DNA of 64,000 bases from JACDAV01 sp964626755 (lineage in GTDB: Bacteria; Chloroflexota; Limnocylindria; Limnocylindrales; CSP1-4). The stretch spans positions 1-64,000 of the forward strand of contig CAZVGO010000049.1 in the NCBI GenBank assembly GCA_964626755.1. The letters are read 5' to 3'. Shown here in pieces: positions 40,545 through 48,667 of this stretch (within the stretch, counting starts at the first letter, position 1; every line of letters starts with the position of its first letter). A program made the translations under genes and the position numbers. The notes under the pieces are model-generated. The model made no database searches, was not told the origin of the DNA, and was given only the letters and a program-made list of their open reading frames with translations.

Positions 40545-41698
40545 GGCTGGACGACCAGCGCCGTGACCATCCCGAACATCCCATCCCGGCCCTCGGCGTG
40601 GGGAAGGATATGGCAGTGGAAGGCCCAGGCGCCCGGGTTGTCGCAATCGATGACGACGTCCCACCGCTCGCCGGGATTCACACCGAGCGTGTCGCACGTG
40701 AACGCCGCCGTGCCAAGGTCGTAGCCATCCCGGGCGACAACCCGCATCGGCGTTCCGTGGAGGTGCCAGGGATGCATCATCACGCCCTCGTTCATGAACC
40801 GGATGAGGATCCTCTCGCCGAGCCTGGCCACGATGGGGCTCGTGGCCGGGAAGCCACGGCCGTTGATCGTGAACCCGCCGAGCACGTCGTTGCTGATCCA
40901 GACGATGTCCTGCGTGACGCCGTACCGCCGTCCGGCGCGCTCCGCCGGGTCCTGCGGTTCGACGATGAAGGCGCCGAGGAGACCGCGTCCCACCTGGTCG
41001 GTGGCGTTGTGGTGGGAGTGGTACATGTGCGAACCGGCCGGCTTCGCGACGAACTCGTACGTCCAGCGCTGGCCGGGCTCGATTGGCTCCTGGGTGACGT
41101 GCGGCACCCCGTCCATGGCGTTCGGCAGCGATTGGCCGTGGAAGTGAATCCCCGTCGATTCGGCCAGGTTGTTCGTGAAGATGGCTCGGACCGTCTCGCC
41201 CTCGGTCGCCCGGAGCAGCGGTCCCGGCCACGCGCCGTTGAAGCCCAGAGCGGCGATCGGGTCCTTCTGTGCGTCGATCCGGTGGCTGATCTCGTCGATC
41301 GTCAGCTCGAACACCCGGGCGCCACCGTCGACCCTGGACTCGAGCGGCTGGTTGACGGTCGGGAGGGTCGCCCCTTCTCCACCGAGGAACCGCTCAACGG
41401 CGGCCTTGGCAATAGCATCGTGGTCGGAGCTCGTGGGCGACACTGATGGCGCCACGGAGTGCGTCGGGTGGGCCGAACCGGCCGTCGGCGAAGGAATGGG
41501 GCTTGGCGGCGCCGCCGGATTGGGGGTCAGCGCGGGCTGGTAGGTCCAGCCAGGGACCGCCGCCGGCGCACAGGCCGCCAGGCCGGCCGCGACCAAGCCG
41601 GTTCCGGACATGGCGGCGATGCGGAGGAACCCGCGCCGGGACGGCCCCGCCGGCCCGTCCGGCTCGGTCGGCTCGGGGCGGAGGGAGGTGTCATACAT
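40541..41698 (-). CDS. Tat-exported multicopper oxidase (lipoprotein)
   Basis: A 385-residue laccase/bilirubin-oxidase-like protein. The N-terminus has SRRGFLR (twin arginine) and lipobox LAACA, then a Pro/Ser/Thr-rich linker. Copper ligands are visible as HFHG, HSHH, HPWHLHG and the HCHILPHAEGRDGM block, giving type 1, 2 and 3 sites. At 385 residues it is shorter than three-domain laccases and may be of the compact type. It should oxidise an electron donor or metal ion with oxygen outside the membrane. The segment CAPAAVPGWTYQP mirrors that of NirK at 8985. It is divergent from the DosS-like kinase, with box D 36 bases upstream of its start. Confidence 0.9.
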   Translation of the reverse strand: MYDTSLRPEPTEPDGPAGPSRRGFLRIAAMSGTGLVAAGLAACAPAAVPGWTYQPALTPNPAAPPSPIPSPTAGSAHPTHSVAPSVSPTSSDHDAIAKAAVERFLGGEGATLPTVNQPLESRVDGGARVFELTIDEISHRIDAQKDPIAALGFNGAWPGPLLRATEGETVRAIFTNNLAESTGIHFHGQSLPNAMDGVPHVTQEPIEPGQRWTYEFVAKPAGSHMYHSHHNATDQVGRGLLGAFIVEPQDPAERAGRRYGVTQDIVWISNDVLGGFTINGRGFPATSPIVARLGERILIRFMNEGVMMHPWHLHGTPMRVVARDGYDLGTAAFTCDTLGVNPGERWDVVIDCDNPGAWAFHCHILPHAEGRDGMFGMVTALVVQP

Positions 41699-41734
41699 GC
41701 GGGGCAGTCTCCGGGCACCCCGGTGGGGCCGGAA

Positions 41735-41748
41735 GGGCCCTTTGGCCC
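41735..41748. promoter_or_regulatory. DosR-box-like palindrome D (multicopper oxidase / kinase)
   Basis: GGGCC-CTTT-GGCCC, an exact fit to the consensus. It lies 36 bases from the oxidase start (minus) and 54 bases from the kinase start (plus), so it could control both the effector operon and the sensor-regulator pair. Confidence 0.5.
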
Positions 41749-41802
41749 CTCCGTCGGGGCCGCCTGTCCCGGGCCGCCCCCCCGGCTTGGTAGCCTGTTC
41801 CC

Positions 41803-42993
41803 ATGGCGGAAGTCGCGGCCCGGCGTGACAAGGCCCCCCCCGGCGGGCGGGAGGGAGCGGCCATCGAGGCGCTCAGCGAGGCCGTCGGCGCGATTGCCGG
41901 CGTCCTCGACGTTGAGCCGGTCCTCCAGCTGATCGTCGACCGGGTGCGGGTCCTCGTCGGGGCACGCTACGCGGCCCTCGGCATCGTCGACCGGGGCACC
42001 ATAGAGCGCTTCGTCACGAGCGGGATCACGCCGGAGGAGCGAGCCCGCCTCGGGCGGCCGCCCGAGGGGCACGGCCTCCTGGGGCTGATCATCACCGAGG
42101 GCCGTTCGATCCGGATCCCGGAGATCTCCGCCCACCCCGCGAGCTACGGCTTCCCGCCGCACCACCCGCCGATGCACTCCCTGCTGGGCGTGCCGGTCCG
42201 GGTGAAGGGCCGGACGCTGGGCAATCTCTACCTCACCGACAAGGAGTCCGCGCCGGAGTTCAGCGAGCAGGATGAGCGACTCGTCGAGCTGTTCGCGCTC
42301 CACGCCGGAATCGCCTTCGAGAACGCCCGCCTGTACGAGGCGGTCCAGAAGCTTGCCGTGATCGAGGAGCGCGACAGGATCGGCAAGGATCTCCACGACG
42401 GCATCATCCAGGGCATCTACGGGGTAACCCTGTCGCTGGAAGACGTTCAGGAGCTCAGTGCGAGCGAGCCGGCCGAGGCGATGGCCAGAGTGGACCGGGC
42501 GATCGACGCCCTCCATGACACGATCCGCGATCTCCGCAACTTCATCTTCGGGCTCCGCCCGGAGCTCGTCGACCGCACCGACCTCACCGGCCTTCTCGCG
42601 GCCCTCGCCGACCAGCTTCGCCAGAACGCGATGATCGATGTCGACATCCGGCTGCCCGACACGCCGATCGATCTGCCTGCCCACGCCCGGGCAGAACTCC
42701 TCCAGATCGCCCGTGAGGCCCTGTCCAACGTTGCCCGCCACTCGGAGGGCACCCGTGCGAAGTTGGAGCTGACCGCGGCCACCGATGAGATCGTCCTCGA
42801 AGTGGTGGACAACGGCCGCGGCTTCGACACGGCGGCCCCGGGAGCGAACGAGCAGTTTGGACTTGGCAACATGCGCGATCGGGCCGTCGCCCTCGGCGGG
42901 AGCATCGAGCTCGTTAGTGTCCCGGGAAGCGGCACCCGTATCATCGTCCGCATCCCGGCCACCGGATACTCGACCCGTGACAAGCTCCCATGA
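41803..42993 (+). CDS. DosS-like GAF-domain sensor histidine kinase
   Basis: A 396-residue cytoplasmic kinase with no membrane helix. One GAF domain (about 25-175) resembles the haem-binding GAF-A of mycobacterial DosS/DosT: GARYAALGIVD, FVTSGITPEERARLG, GHGLLGLII, then HPASYGFPPHHPPM and LGVPVRVKGRTLGNLYLTDK. The His in HHPPM (120-121) is a candidate haem ligand by comparison from memory. The kinase part has ERDRIGKDLHDGIIQ (His198) and an ATPase domain ending GLGNMRDRA. DosS has two GAF domains; here there is one. The DosR-like regulator gene starts 10 bases after its stop. Confidence 0.88.
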   Translation: MAEVAARRDKAPPGGREGAAIEALSEAVGAIAGVLDVEPVLQLIVDRVRVLVGARYAALGIVDRGTIERFVTSGITPEERARLGRPPEGHGLLGLIITEGRSIRIPEISAHPASYGFPPHHPPMHSLLGVPVRVKGRTLGNLYLTDKESAPEFSEQDERLVELFALHAGIAFENARLYEAVQKLAVIEERDRIGKDLHDGIIQGIYGVTLSLEDVQELSASEPAEAMARVDRAIDALHDTIRDLRNFIFGLRPELVDRTDLTGLLAALADQLRQNAMIDVDIRLPDTPIDLPAHARAELLQIAREALSNVARHSEGTRAKLELTAATDEIVLEVVDNGRGFDTAAPGANEQFGLGNMRDRAVALGGSIELVSVPGSGTRIIVRIPATGYSTRDKLP

Positions 42994-43003
42994 GGCCAGA
43001 GGC

Positions 43004-43696
43004 ATGACCGACACAACGGAGCCAGCCACGAAGCCGTCACCAGCCAGGGCGCTGCGCCTCCTCGTGGTCGACGACCACGAGGTCGTCCGGCGGGGTCTCG
43101 CCGCCCTCCTCGACAGGCGCGAGGAATTCCAGGTCGTCGCCGAAGCGGGGACGGTGGCCGAGGCGATCGAGGCCGCCCGGCGCTACAAGCCGGACATTGT
43201 CGTGATGGACGTCCGCCTGCCCGACGGGTCCGGGATCGAGGCGTGCCGCGAGATCCGGGCGGAGCTCCCGGCGACGCGGGTCATCATGCTCACCTCCTAC
43301 CCCGACGAGGAAGCGGTCCTGTCGGCGATCGTCGCGGGTGCCAGCGGCTACCTCCTCAAACAGATCCGGGCCCGCGACCTCTTGGCCGCCCTGGAGACGG
43401 TCGGGCGGGGTGAGTCGCTGCTCGATCCGGCGGTCACGGAAAAGGTCCTGGAGCGGGTCCGGCGCATCGCGACGGGAGGGGTGACCGACGAGCTCGCCCA
43501 GCTGACCGCCCAGGAGCGGCGGATCCTCATGCTCGTCGCCGACGGCAAGACGAACAAGGAGATCGCCGGCGAGATCTTCCTGTCCGACAAGACGGTCAAG
43601 AACTACGTCAGCTCGATCCTGTCGAAGCTCAACCTCGAGCGCCGCGCCCAGGCGGCCGCGTTCGTCGCGAAGCACCGGCCGGACCGCCCGCTTTGA
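43004..43696 (+). CDS. DosR/DevR-like response regulator
   Basis: A 230-residue NarL-family regulator strikingly like Mycobacterium DosR. Shared features are VVDDHEVVRRGL, the phospho-Asp block VMDVRLPDGSGIE (Asp69), LTSYPDEEA, AGASGY, GRGESLLD, and LTAQERRILMLVADGKTNKEIA followed by DKTVKNYVSSILSKL and LERRAQAAAF. The DNA-contacting Lys196, Lys199 and Asn200 match the DosR recognition helix, which reads GGGAC half-sites. That fits the GGGMC-N4-GGCCC boxes found in nearby promoters. It should be phosphorylated by the GAF kinase encoded just upstream. Target assignment is inferred; regulator family is secure. Confidence 0.9.
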   Translation: MTDTTEPATKPSPARALRLLVVDDHEVVRRGLAALLDRREEFQVVAEAGTVAEAIEAARRYKPDIVVMDVRLPDGSGIEACREIRAELPATRVIMLTSYPDEEAVLSAIVAGASGYLLKQIRARDLLAALETVGRGESLLDPAVTEKVLERVRRIATGGVTDELAQLTAQERRILMLVADGKTNKEIAGEIFLSDKTVKNYVSSILSKLNLERRAQAAAFVAKHRPDRPL

Positions 43697-43735
43697 CCTC
43701 CCCGCTCGTCGACTGCCGACGGACGGGCTGCTGGT

Positions 43736-44977
43736 TCAGACTCGCTCGAAGGCCATCGCCACGGACCCGCCGCCACCGAGGCAGAGGGTTGCCAGGCCGT
43801 AGCGGCCCTCGCGCCGCCGGAGCTCGTGGAGGAGCGTCGCGACGATCCGGGCCCCGGACGCGCCAACCGGGTGGCCGAGGGCGATCGCGCCACCGTTGAC
43901 GTTCACCTTGTCCCAGTCGAAGCCGAGCTCACGGCCGTCGGCGACCGTCTGGGCGGCGAACGCCTCGTTGATCTCGATGAGATCGAACGCTTCGATCGGC
44001 ATCTCGATCCGATCCAGCAGCCGGCGTACGCCCACGACGGGAGCGAGGAACAGCCACTTCGCCTCGATGTCCGCCTGGGCATAGCCGACGATCCTGGCGA
44101 GCGGCTTGAGGCCGTATCGCTCGACTATCCGCTCGCTGGCCACGACCGTGGCCGCGGCACCGTCCGTGATGCCGGGCGCATTGCCGGCCGTGGCGGTGCC
44201 GTTCGTTGCGTCGCCGCGGTCGTCGCCTTCGGGCAGGTCGAAGGCCGGCTTGAGTTTGGCAAGGGCCTCGATCGTCGAGTCGCGGCGGGGACCTTCGTCG
44301 ACGTTGACGATCGTCTCGCGCCCCTTCGCGTCACGGACGGTCACCGGGGCGAGCTCGGCGTCGTAGCGACCGGCGTCCATCGCCGCGATCGCGTTCCGGT
44401 GGCTTCGCAGGGCCAACTCGTCCTGGTCCTGGCGGCTGACCTTGTTGCTGATCGCGACACGCTCGGCGTGGGTGCCCACATGGCACTGCTCGATGGCGCA
44501 CCACAGCGCGTCATGCACCGTCGCGTCCACGACCGCCCCGTCGCCCAGGCGATAGCCGAAGCGCGCCCGTGGAAGCAGATACGGCGCGACGTTCATGCTC
44601 TCCATACCGCCGGCGACGACCATGTCGGCGTCACCCGCCCGGATCATGGCCGAACCGAGCATGATCGCCTTCAGGCCCGAGCCGCAGACCTTGTTGATTG
44701 TCGTGGCGCTCGTGGTCGGCGGCAGCCCGCCGAGGAGGGCCGCCTGGCGGGCAGGGGCCTGGCCGGCACCCGCCTGGATCACCTGGCCCATGAGGACCTC
44801 ATCGACCGGGGTGTCGGCCGGTAGGCCGCTGCGCTCGATCGCCGCCCGGATGGCGACCCCGCCGAGCTCGACCGCAGGCACGCCGGCCATCGCACCACCG
44901 AACTTGCCGATCGGCGTCCGTGCAGCGCTGACGAGATAGACGCCGCCGTTGCGGCCGGTCTGAGTCGTATCGTCCAT
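43736..44977 (-). CDS. phaA: Acetyl-CoA acetyltransferase (beta-ketothiolase)
   Basis: It condenses two acetyl-CoA to acetoacetyl-CoA, the first step of polyhydroxybutyrate synthesis. The 413-residue protein has all catalytic features: the nucleophilic Cys in INKVCGSGLKA, the His in GHPVGASGAR and the second Cys in LCLGGGGS, with NEAFAAQ preceding. ATG 44977 follows GAGGAGG. It is downstream of the reductase and phasin genes on the same strand and converges with the DosR-like regulator. The block FDLPEGDDRGDATNGTATAGNAPG is a slightly extended loop compared with PhaA proteins I know. Confidence 0.93.
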   Translation of the reverse strand: MDDTTQTGRNGGVYLVSAARTPIGKFGGAMAGVPAVELGGVAIRAAIERSGLPADTPVDEVLMGQVIQAGAGQAPARQAALLGGLPPTTSATTINKVCGSGLKAIMLGSAMIRAGDADMVVAGGMESMNVAPYLLPRARFGYRLGDGAVVDATVHDALWCAIEQCHVGTHAERVAISNKVSRQDQDELALRSHRNAIAAMDAGRYDAELAPVTVRDAKGRETIVNVDEGPRRDSTIEALAKLKPAFDLPEGDDRGDATNGTATAGNAPGITDGAAATVVASERIVERYGLKPLARIVGYAQADIEAKWLFLAPVVGVRRLLDRIEMPIEAFDLIEINEAFAAQTVADGRELGFDWDKVNVNGGAIALGHPVGASGARIVATLLHELRRREGRYGLATLCLGGGGSVAMAFERV

Positions 44978-45048
44978 CGTGGGCCTCCTCGCTCGATGAA
45001 TGTTCTCTGTTTCCGATCCAGGCGGCAAGGCCGGCCGGGGCGCCGGCT

Positions 45049-45792
45049 TTACGTGTACATGCCGCCGTTGATCTCGATCGCCTGGCCGGTGATGTAGTCG
45101 CCACTCGTGACGAGGAACGCGACCAGTTGGGCGATCTCCTCCGGACGGCCAAACCGGCCCATCGGGATCTTCGCCAGGATCGCAGTGCGGACCTCGTCCG
45201 GCATCGCCGCGATCATTTCCGTCTCGATGAAGCCGGGCGCGATCGCGTTGACCGTGACGCCCTTGCGGGCGAGCTCCAGCGCCGCAGACTTCGTGAAGCC
45301 GATGATCCCGGCCTTCGCCGCCGCGTAGTTGGCCTGGCCGAAGTTGCCGTGGATGCCGATCACGGAGCTGATGTTGACGATCCGGCCGTAGCCGGCCTTG
45401 ACCATGTGCGGGAGCACCCGTGCGGTCAGGTGGAAGACGCTGGTCAGGTTCGTCTGGAGTACGGCGTCCCATTCCTCGGGCGACATCTTCGCCAGCGAGC
45501 GGTCGCGGGTGATCCCGGCGTTGTTGACCAGCACGTCGATCTTCCCGAAGCGTTCGACGACGCTGGCGACGGCCGGCTCTATTGCCGCTGGGTCCCCGAC
45601 GTCGAAGCCCAACGCGAACGAATCCCCCCCGGACGTCGTGATCTCCGCGGCGACCGCCTCGGCAGCCTCCTTGTTGTTGGCGTAGCCGACCGCCACGGAC
45701 GCGCCGTGCCGCCCAAGCTCCAGGGCGATCGCCCGGCCGATGCCGCGCGATCCGCCGGTGACGAGGCAGGCCTTGCCTGTCAACTCAGCCAT
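45049..45792 (-). CDS. phaB: Acetoacetyl-CoA reductase
   Basis: A short-chain dehydrogenase (247 residues) that reduces acetoacetyl-CoA to (R)-3-hydroxybutyryl-CoA with NADPH. The cofactor motif is TGGSRGIGRA, the structural NNAG is present (VNNAGITRDRS), the catalytic Ser is in NISSVIG, and YAAAK supplies Tyr and Lys. The C-terminal GQAIEINGGMYT is typical. Position between the phasin and thiolase genes on the same strand makes the PHA assignment safer than sequence alone, since FabG-type reductases are similar. GGAGG precedes the ATG. Confidence 0.9.
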   Translation of the reverse strand: MAELTGKACLVTGGSRGIGRAIALELGRHGASVAVGYANNKEAAEAVAAEITTSGGDSFALGFDVGDPAAIEPAVASVVERFGKIDVLVNNAGITRDRSLAKMSPEEWDAVLQTNLTSVFHLTARVLPHMVKAGYGRIVNISSVIGIHGNFGQANYAAAKAGIIGFTKSAALELARKGVTVNAIAPGFIETEMIAAMPDEVRTAILAKIPMGRFGRPEEIAQLVAFLVTSGDYITGQAIEINGGMYT

Positions 45793-45871
45793 CGCAGAAC
45801 CTCCTCGATTCGGCCGAGATCACGAAGTGGCCGGCGGATCGCCGGCCACTTCGGTAGTCATCAGCCGATTG

Positions 45872-46288
45872 TCAGCGCCGTGCGGCTTCGGTCGCCTTCG
45901 TGGCCATTTCAGTCGCCTTCGTGGCCATCTTGACGGTGGACTGCCAGCTCTCGAGCGTCGCCTTCTGGGTTCGCTTGACGATCTCGGAGAACTGCTCGAC
46001 TGCCTGTCGATTGCCCTTCACGCCCAAGTCGAACAGGCCCAGGCCCGCGTCCATCGCGGCATTCTGTGCCTCGAACGCGGTCTTGAGGGCCGCCTCGCTC
46101 TGGGCGGACCAGGTGCCGAGGAGCTCCCGGCCGAGCGCGTTGCTGTCGTCGACGTAGGATCGCGCGGCTTCGATCGAGGCCTTCGCGGTCTCGGTGCCGT
46201 TGCGGGCCGCCTGTGCGGCGATGCGGGTGGCTTCCGTGACGGCAGCGGCTGCCGACGCGGGCATCTCGTGGGTGGTGGTGGTGGACAT
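45872..46288 (-). CDS. Phasin-like PHA granule protein
   Basis: A 138-residue, Ala-rich helical protein of the phasin type, which coats PHA granules. It is amphipathic (ATRIAAQAARNGTETAKASIEAARSY; LESWQSTVKMATKATEMATKATEAARR) without a signal peptide or cysteine. It has the phasin-like spacing of hydrophobic residues in the QSEAALKTAFEAQNAAMDAGLGLFD segment. It starts the minus-strand phasin-phaB-phaA set and is divergent from phaQ. A strong-looking promoter (46347-46376) with an overlapping palindrome lies upstream. Confidence 0.78.
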   Translation of the reverse strand: MSTTTTHEMPASAAAAVTEATRIAAQAARNGTETAKASIEAARSYVDDSNALGRELLGTWSAQSEAALKTAFEAQNAAMDAGLGLFDLGVKGNRQAVEQFSEIVKRTQKATLESWQSTVKMATKATEMATKATEAARR

Positions 46289-46342
46289 CGAGGTCCTCCT
46301 TCGACTATGATCCAGCTGCCTCTATTTGCTCGACAACTCTAG

Positions 46343-46376
46343 GTGCATTATGCACATAGTGTGGTAGGATTGTCAA
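46343..46376. promoter_or_regulatory. Phasin promoter with overlapping operator palindrome
   Basis: On the minus strand a -35 TTGACA (46371-46376) and -10 CATAAT (46347-46352) are 18 bases apart, 59 bases before the phasin start. The perfect palindrome GTGCAT-T-ATGCAC (46343-46355) covers the -10 element. By analogy to Bacillus PhaQ, the PadR-type repressor encoded 63 bases to the right probably binds here and is released when PHA accumulates. A weaker plus-strand TTGCTC-17-TATGCA could serve phaQ. Confidence 0.6.
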
Positions 46377-46417
46377 GCAACCGCCGCAAACCGAACCAGA
46401 GAGCCCCACACCGAACC

Positions 46418-46972
46418 ATGCCTGACCGCGAAACCGCCACAGCAAGGAGCTCCGCGCCCCATCGGGCCAACGGCGCGCGCCCGACGCGAACCGGGGATAC
46501 GGAGCCGGGAACCGCGCCCAAGGGGACCGCCCCCGATGGCCGGAACCAGGAAACCGGCCGCCCGGGGCCGAGCGACGAGCGCGAGCCGTTTCCGGGCTGG
46601 CCTCCTCGCGACATCCTGCCTCCGTTCGTCCTGCTGGCGGTCTCGCTCCAACGGGCACACGGCTATGTGATCGAGGACTACCTGCGGGCACTCGGCCTGT
46701 TCGGGATCACCATGAGCACGCTGTACCGGACGCTCCGCCAGATGGAGAAGGATGGCTTCCTCGAGTCGACCTGGGAGCCCGGGCCGACCGGGCCTGCCCG
46801 GCGGGTGTACACGATCACCGACGCCGGCCACACCTGGCTGGACTCCTCGGCGGCGATGCTCAGCACCTATCGCGAGACGATCGATCGGTTTTTCGGCCTG
46901 TACCACGCTGGCCCGGGCGCGACGCACGACCAGCCCGAGGCGCTGACGAACGAGAAGGAGACACGCACATGA
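46418..46972 (+). CDS. phaQ: PadR-family regulator, PhaQ-like PHA-responsive repressor
   Basis: A 184-residue protein with a long Pro/Gly/Arg-rich, probably disordered N-terminus (1-75) followed by a PadR winged helix: LPPFVLLAVSLQRAHGYVIEDYLRALG, then MSTLYRTLRQMEKDGFLESTWE, GPARRVYTITDAG. Bacillus PhaQ of this family represses phasin and its own gene and responds to poly-hydroxybutyrate. The position between phasin and synthase genes matches that layout. ATG 46418 is used; earlier codons overlap the palindrome. Its stop overlaps the next ATG by four bases. Confidence 0.78.
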   Translation: MPDRETATARSSAPHRANGARPTRTGDTEPGTAPKGTAPDGRNQETGRPGPSDEREPFPGWPPRDILPPFVLLAVSLQRAHGYVIEDYLRALGLFGITMSTLYRTLRQMEKDGFLESTWEPGPTGPARRVYTITDAGHTWLDSSAAMLSTYRETIDRFFGLYHAGPGATHDQPEALTNEKETRT

Positions 46973-47460
46973 CGAAGACCAAGGAAGCGGGCCCGACCAC
47001 CGATCCGTTCGAGGTCTGGCGCCAGCTGTACGACACCAACGAACGAACCTGGAGCGCGGCCCTCGAGCAGACGATGGCCAGCCCCGAGTTCGGTGAGTCG
47101 AGTGGGAGGCTGCTCGAGACAATGCTCGCCGCCCAGAAGTTGGTTCGCGACAATATGCGAACCTATCTCGAGACGATGAATGTGCCGACGCGCGAGGACA
47201 TCGCCCGGCTTGGTGAGCTCGTCATCGGGCTCGAGGAGAAGATCGATCAGGCCACCGATCGACTCGATGCGATCGAGAAGGCCATTCGCGCCGTGCCCGC
47301 TGGGCCAGCTGGGCCTGCTGGGCCCACAGGACACGCCGGGCCTGCTGGTCCTGCTGGGTCCGCCACGCCGGCAAAGCGTGCCGCGCCGGCCAAGCCCGCC
47401 AGGCGCACGACGCGTTCGAGGCCAGCCAAGGGCGTCAAGCCCGCAAAGGGCACTCGATGA
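46969..47460 (+). CDS. phaR: PHA synthase accessory subunit (PhaR/PhaE-like)
   Basis: A 163-residue protein. The N-terminal part (1-105) is helical with DPFEVWRQLYDTNERTWSAALEQTM, then the pattern MNVPTREDIARLGELVIGLEEKIDQ, which is the hallmark of PhaE/PhaR-type synthase partners and many phasins. The C-terminus is a short collagen-like run (GPAGPAGPTGHAGPAGPAG) followed by a Lys/Pro/Ala/Arg tail. It overlaps phaQ and phaC by four bases each, so all three are translated in series. Its length is nearer to class IV PhaR than to class III PhaE. Confidence 0.75.
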   Translation: MTKTKEAGPTTDPFEVWRQLYDTNERTWSAALEQTMASPEFGESSGRLLETMLAAQKLVRDNMRTYLETMNVPTREDIARLGELVIGLEEKIDQATDRLDAIEKAIRAVPAGPAGPAGPTGHAGPAGPAGSATPAKRAAPAKPARRTTRSRPAKGVKPAKGTR

Positions 47461-48527
47461 CGACGAGCGCGCAGCCGACGTGGCAGGAAGCCGAGAGCCT
47501 CTGGTCGTCGAACGATCGAGCACTCGAGATGGCGCGAGCCGTCCTCGGCTCGGTCGACGCTCCGGTGGGCCTGACCCCGAAGGAGCTGGTCTGGCGCAAG
47601 AACAAGGCCCGTCTCTATCGGTATGTTCGCTCTGAGCCGGCCACTCACCGGACGCCGATCTTCCTCGTCCTCCCACTCATCAACCGGGCGTACATCCTTG
47701 ACCTCCGCCCGGGGGCGAGCTTCGTCGAGTTCCTGCTGAGCCAGGGCTTCGATGTCTTCCTCATCGACTGGGGCACGCCGGGCGACGAGGATCGGGGACT
47801 GGACGTGACGACCCTCGTGACCCGCTACCTGCCGCGTGCCGCGAAAGCGATCCAGAGAGCCACCGGCACTGACCAGATGACGGTCGTGGGCTACTGCATC
47901 GGCGGCACGCTGGCGGCATGCTTCGCAGCCCTCCATCCCGAGGTCACCCGCAATCTGGTCCTGCTGACGGCGCCGATCGATTTCTCGGACGCCGGCCAGT
48001 TCGGCCGGATGACGGCGCGCGGCATCTTCCCCGTCGACCGTCTGACCGACACGTTCCCGACGGTGCCGGCACAGCTGCCGGACATCGGAACAAAGCTGCT
48101 CAACCCGATCGCCAGCTACGTGGGCACCTATCGGCAGCTCTGGCAGAAGCTGGGCGATCCGGCCTTCGACGTCGGGGGCTGGCAGGCGATGTACCGCTGG
48201 GTGAACGAGAGCGTTCCATTCGCCAGCGCGGCCTTCCGCCAGTGGATCGTCGAGTTCTACCAGGAGAACCGGCTGGCTCGGGACGTGCTCGAGATGGACG
48301 GCCGAGTAGTCCGCCTCGCGGACATCCGCTGCCCGGTCCTCAATATCGCCGCCAGTCGGGATCAGATCGCGCCGCGCCCCACGACCAGCACCGTCACGGA
48401 ACGCGTCGGCAGCAAGGATGCGTCAGAGATCCTCATCGAGGGCGGGCACGTCGGGATCGTCGTCGGCCGCTCGGCCAGCCAGAATCTGTGGCCAAAGGTT
48501 GGCGCCTGGCTCGGCGAGCACGACTGA
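47457..48527 (+). CDS. phaC: Poly(3-hydroxyalkanoate) synthase, class III/IV catalytic subunit
   Basis: It polymerises 3-hydroxyacyl-CoA into storage polyester. The 356-residue length fits class III/IV enzymes that need a partner subunit, encoded just upstream. The lipase-like box is GYCIGG with the catalytic Cys. The catalytic Asp lies in NIAASRDQIAP and the His in IEGGHVGIV. Other family blocks are VLPLINRAYILDLRPG, DVFLIDWGTPG and YRWVNESVPF. The start overlaps the phaR stop (ATGA). It is last in the phaQRC operon; the hairpin at 48529-48543 may end the transcript. Confidence 0.94.
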   Translation: MTTSAQPTWQEAESLWSSNDRALEMARAVLGSVDAPVGLTPKELVWRKNKARLYRYVRSEPATHRTPIFLVLPLINRAYILDLRPGASFVEFLLSQGFDVFLIDWGTPGDEDRGLDVTTLVTRYLPRAAKAIQRATGTDQMTVVGYCIGGTLAACFAALHPEVTRNLVLLTAPIDFSDAGQFGRMTARGIFPVDRLTDTFPTVPAQLPDIGTKLLNPIASYVGTYRQLWQKLGDPAFDVGGWQAMYRWVNESVPFASAAFRQWIVEFYQENRLARDVLEMDGRVVRLADIRCPVLNIAASRDQIAPRPTTSTVTERVGSKDASEILIEGGHVGIVVGRSASQNLWPKVGAWLGEHD

Positions 48528-48528
48528 A

Positions 48529-48543
48529 GGCCGGTCTTCGGCC
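48529..48543 (+). terminator. Hairpin directly after phaC
   Basis: GGCCG (48529-48533), loop GTCTT, CGGCC (48539-48543), starting two bases after the phaC stop. GC-rich with no T-run, so intrinsic termination is only a possibility. Confidence 0.35.
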
Positions 48544-48667
48544 GGACTCGGGTCGGCCACGGCGAACGCAGACGAGGAGCTGACGGCAAAGAGCCACTTG
48601 GTCGCCCGGAAGAGTACGATCCGGCGGATAGCGCCGCTCCCGGCGATGCGCGAGGGAGGCTCCGCAC

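Noticed and set aside
47290..47370. GC-rich triplet repeat taken at first for a tandem DNA repeat or CRISPR-like array
   Set aside because: It is the collagen-like Gly-Pro-Ala coding segment of the PHA synthase partner; no spacers or conserved repeats.
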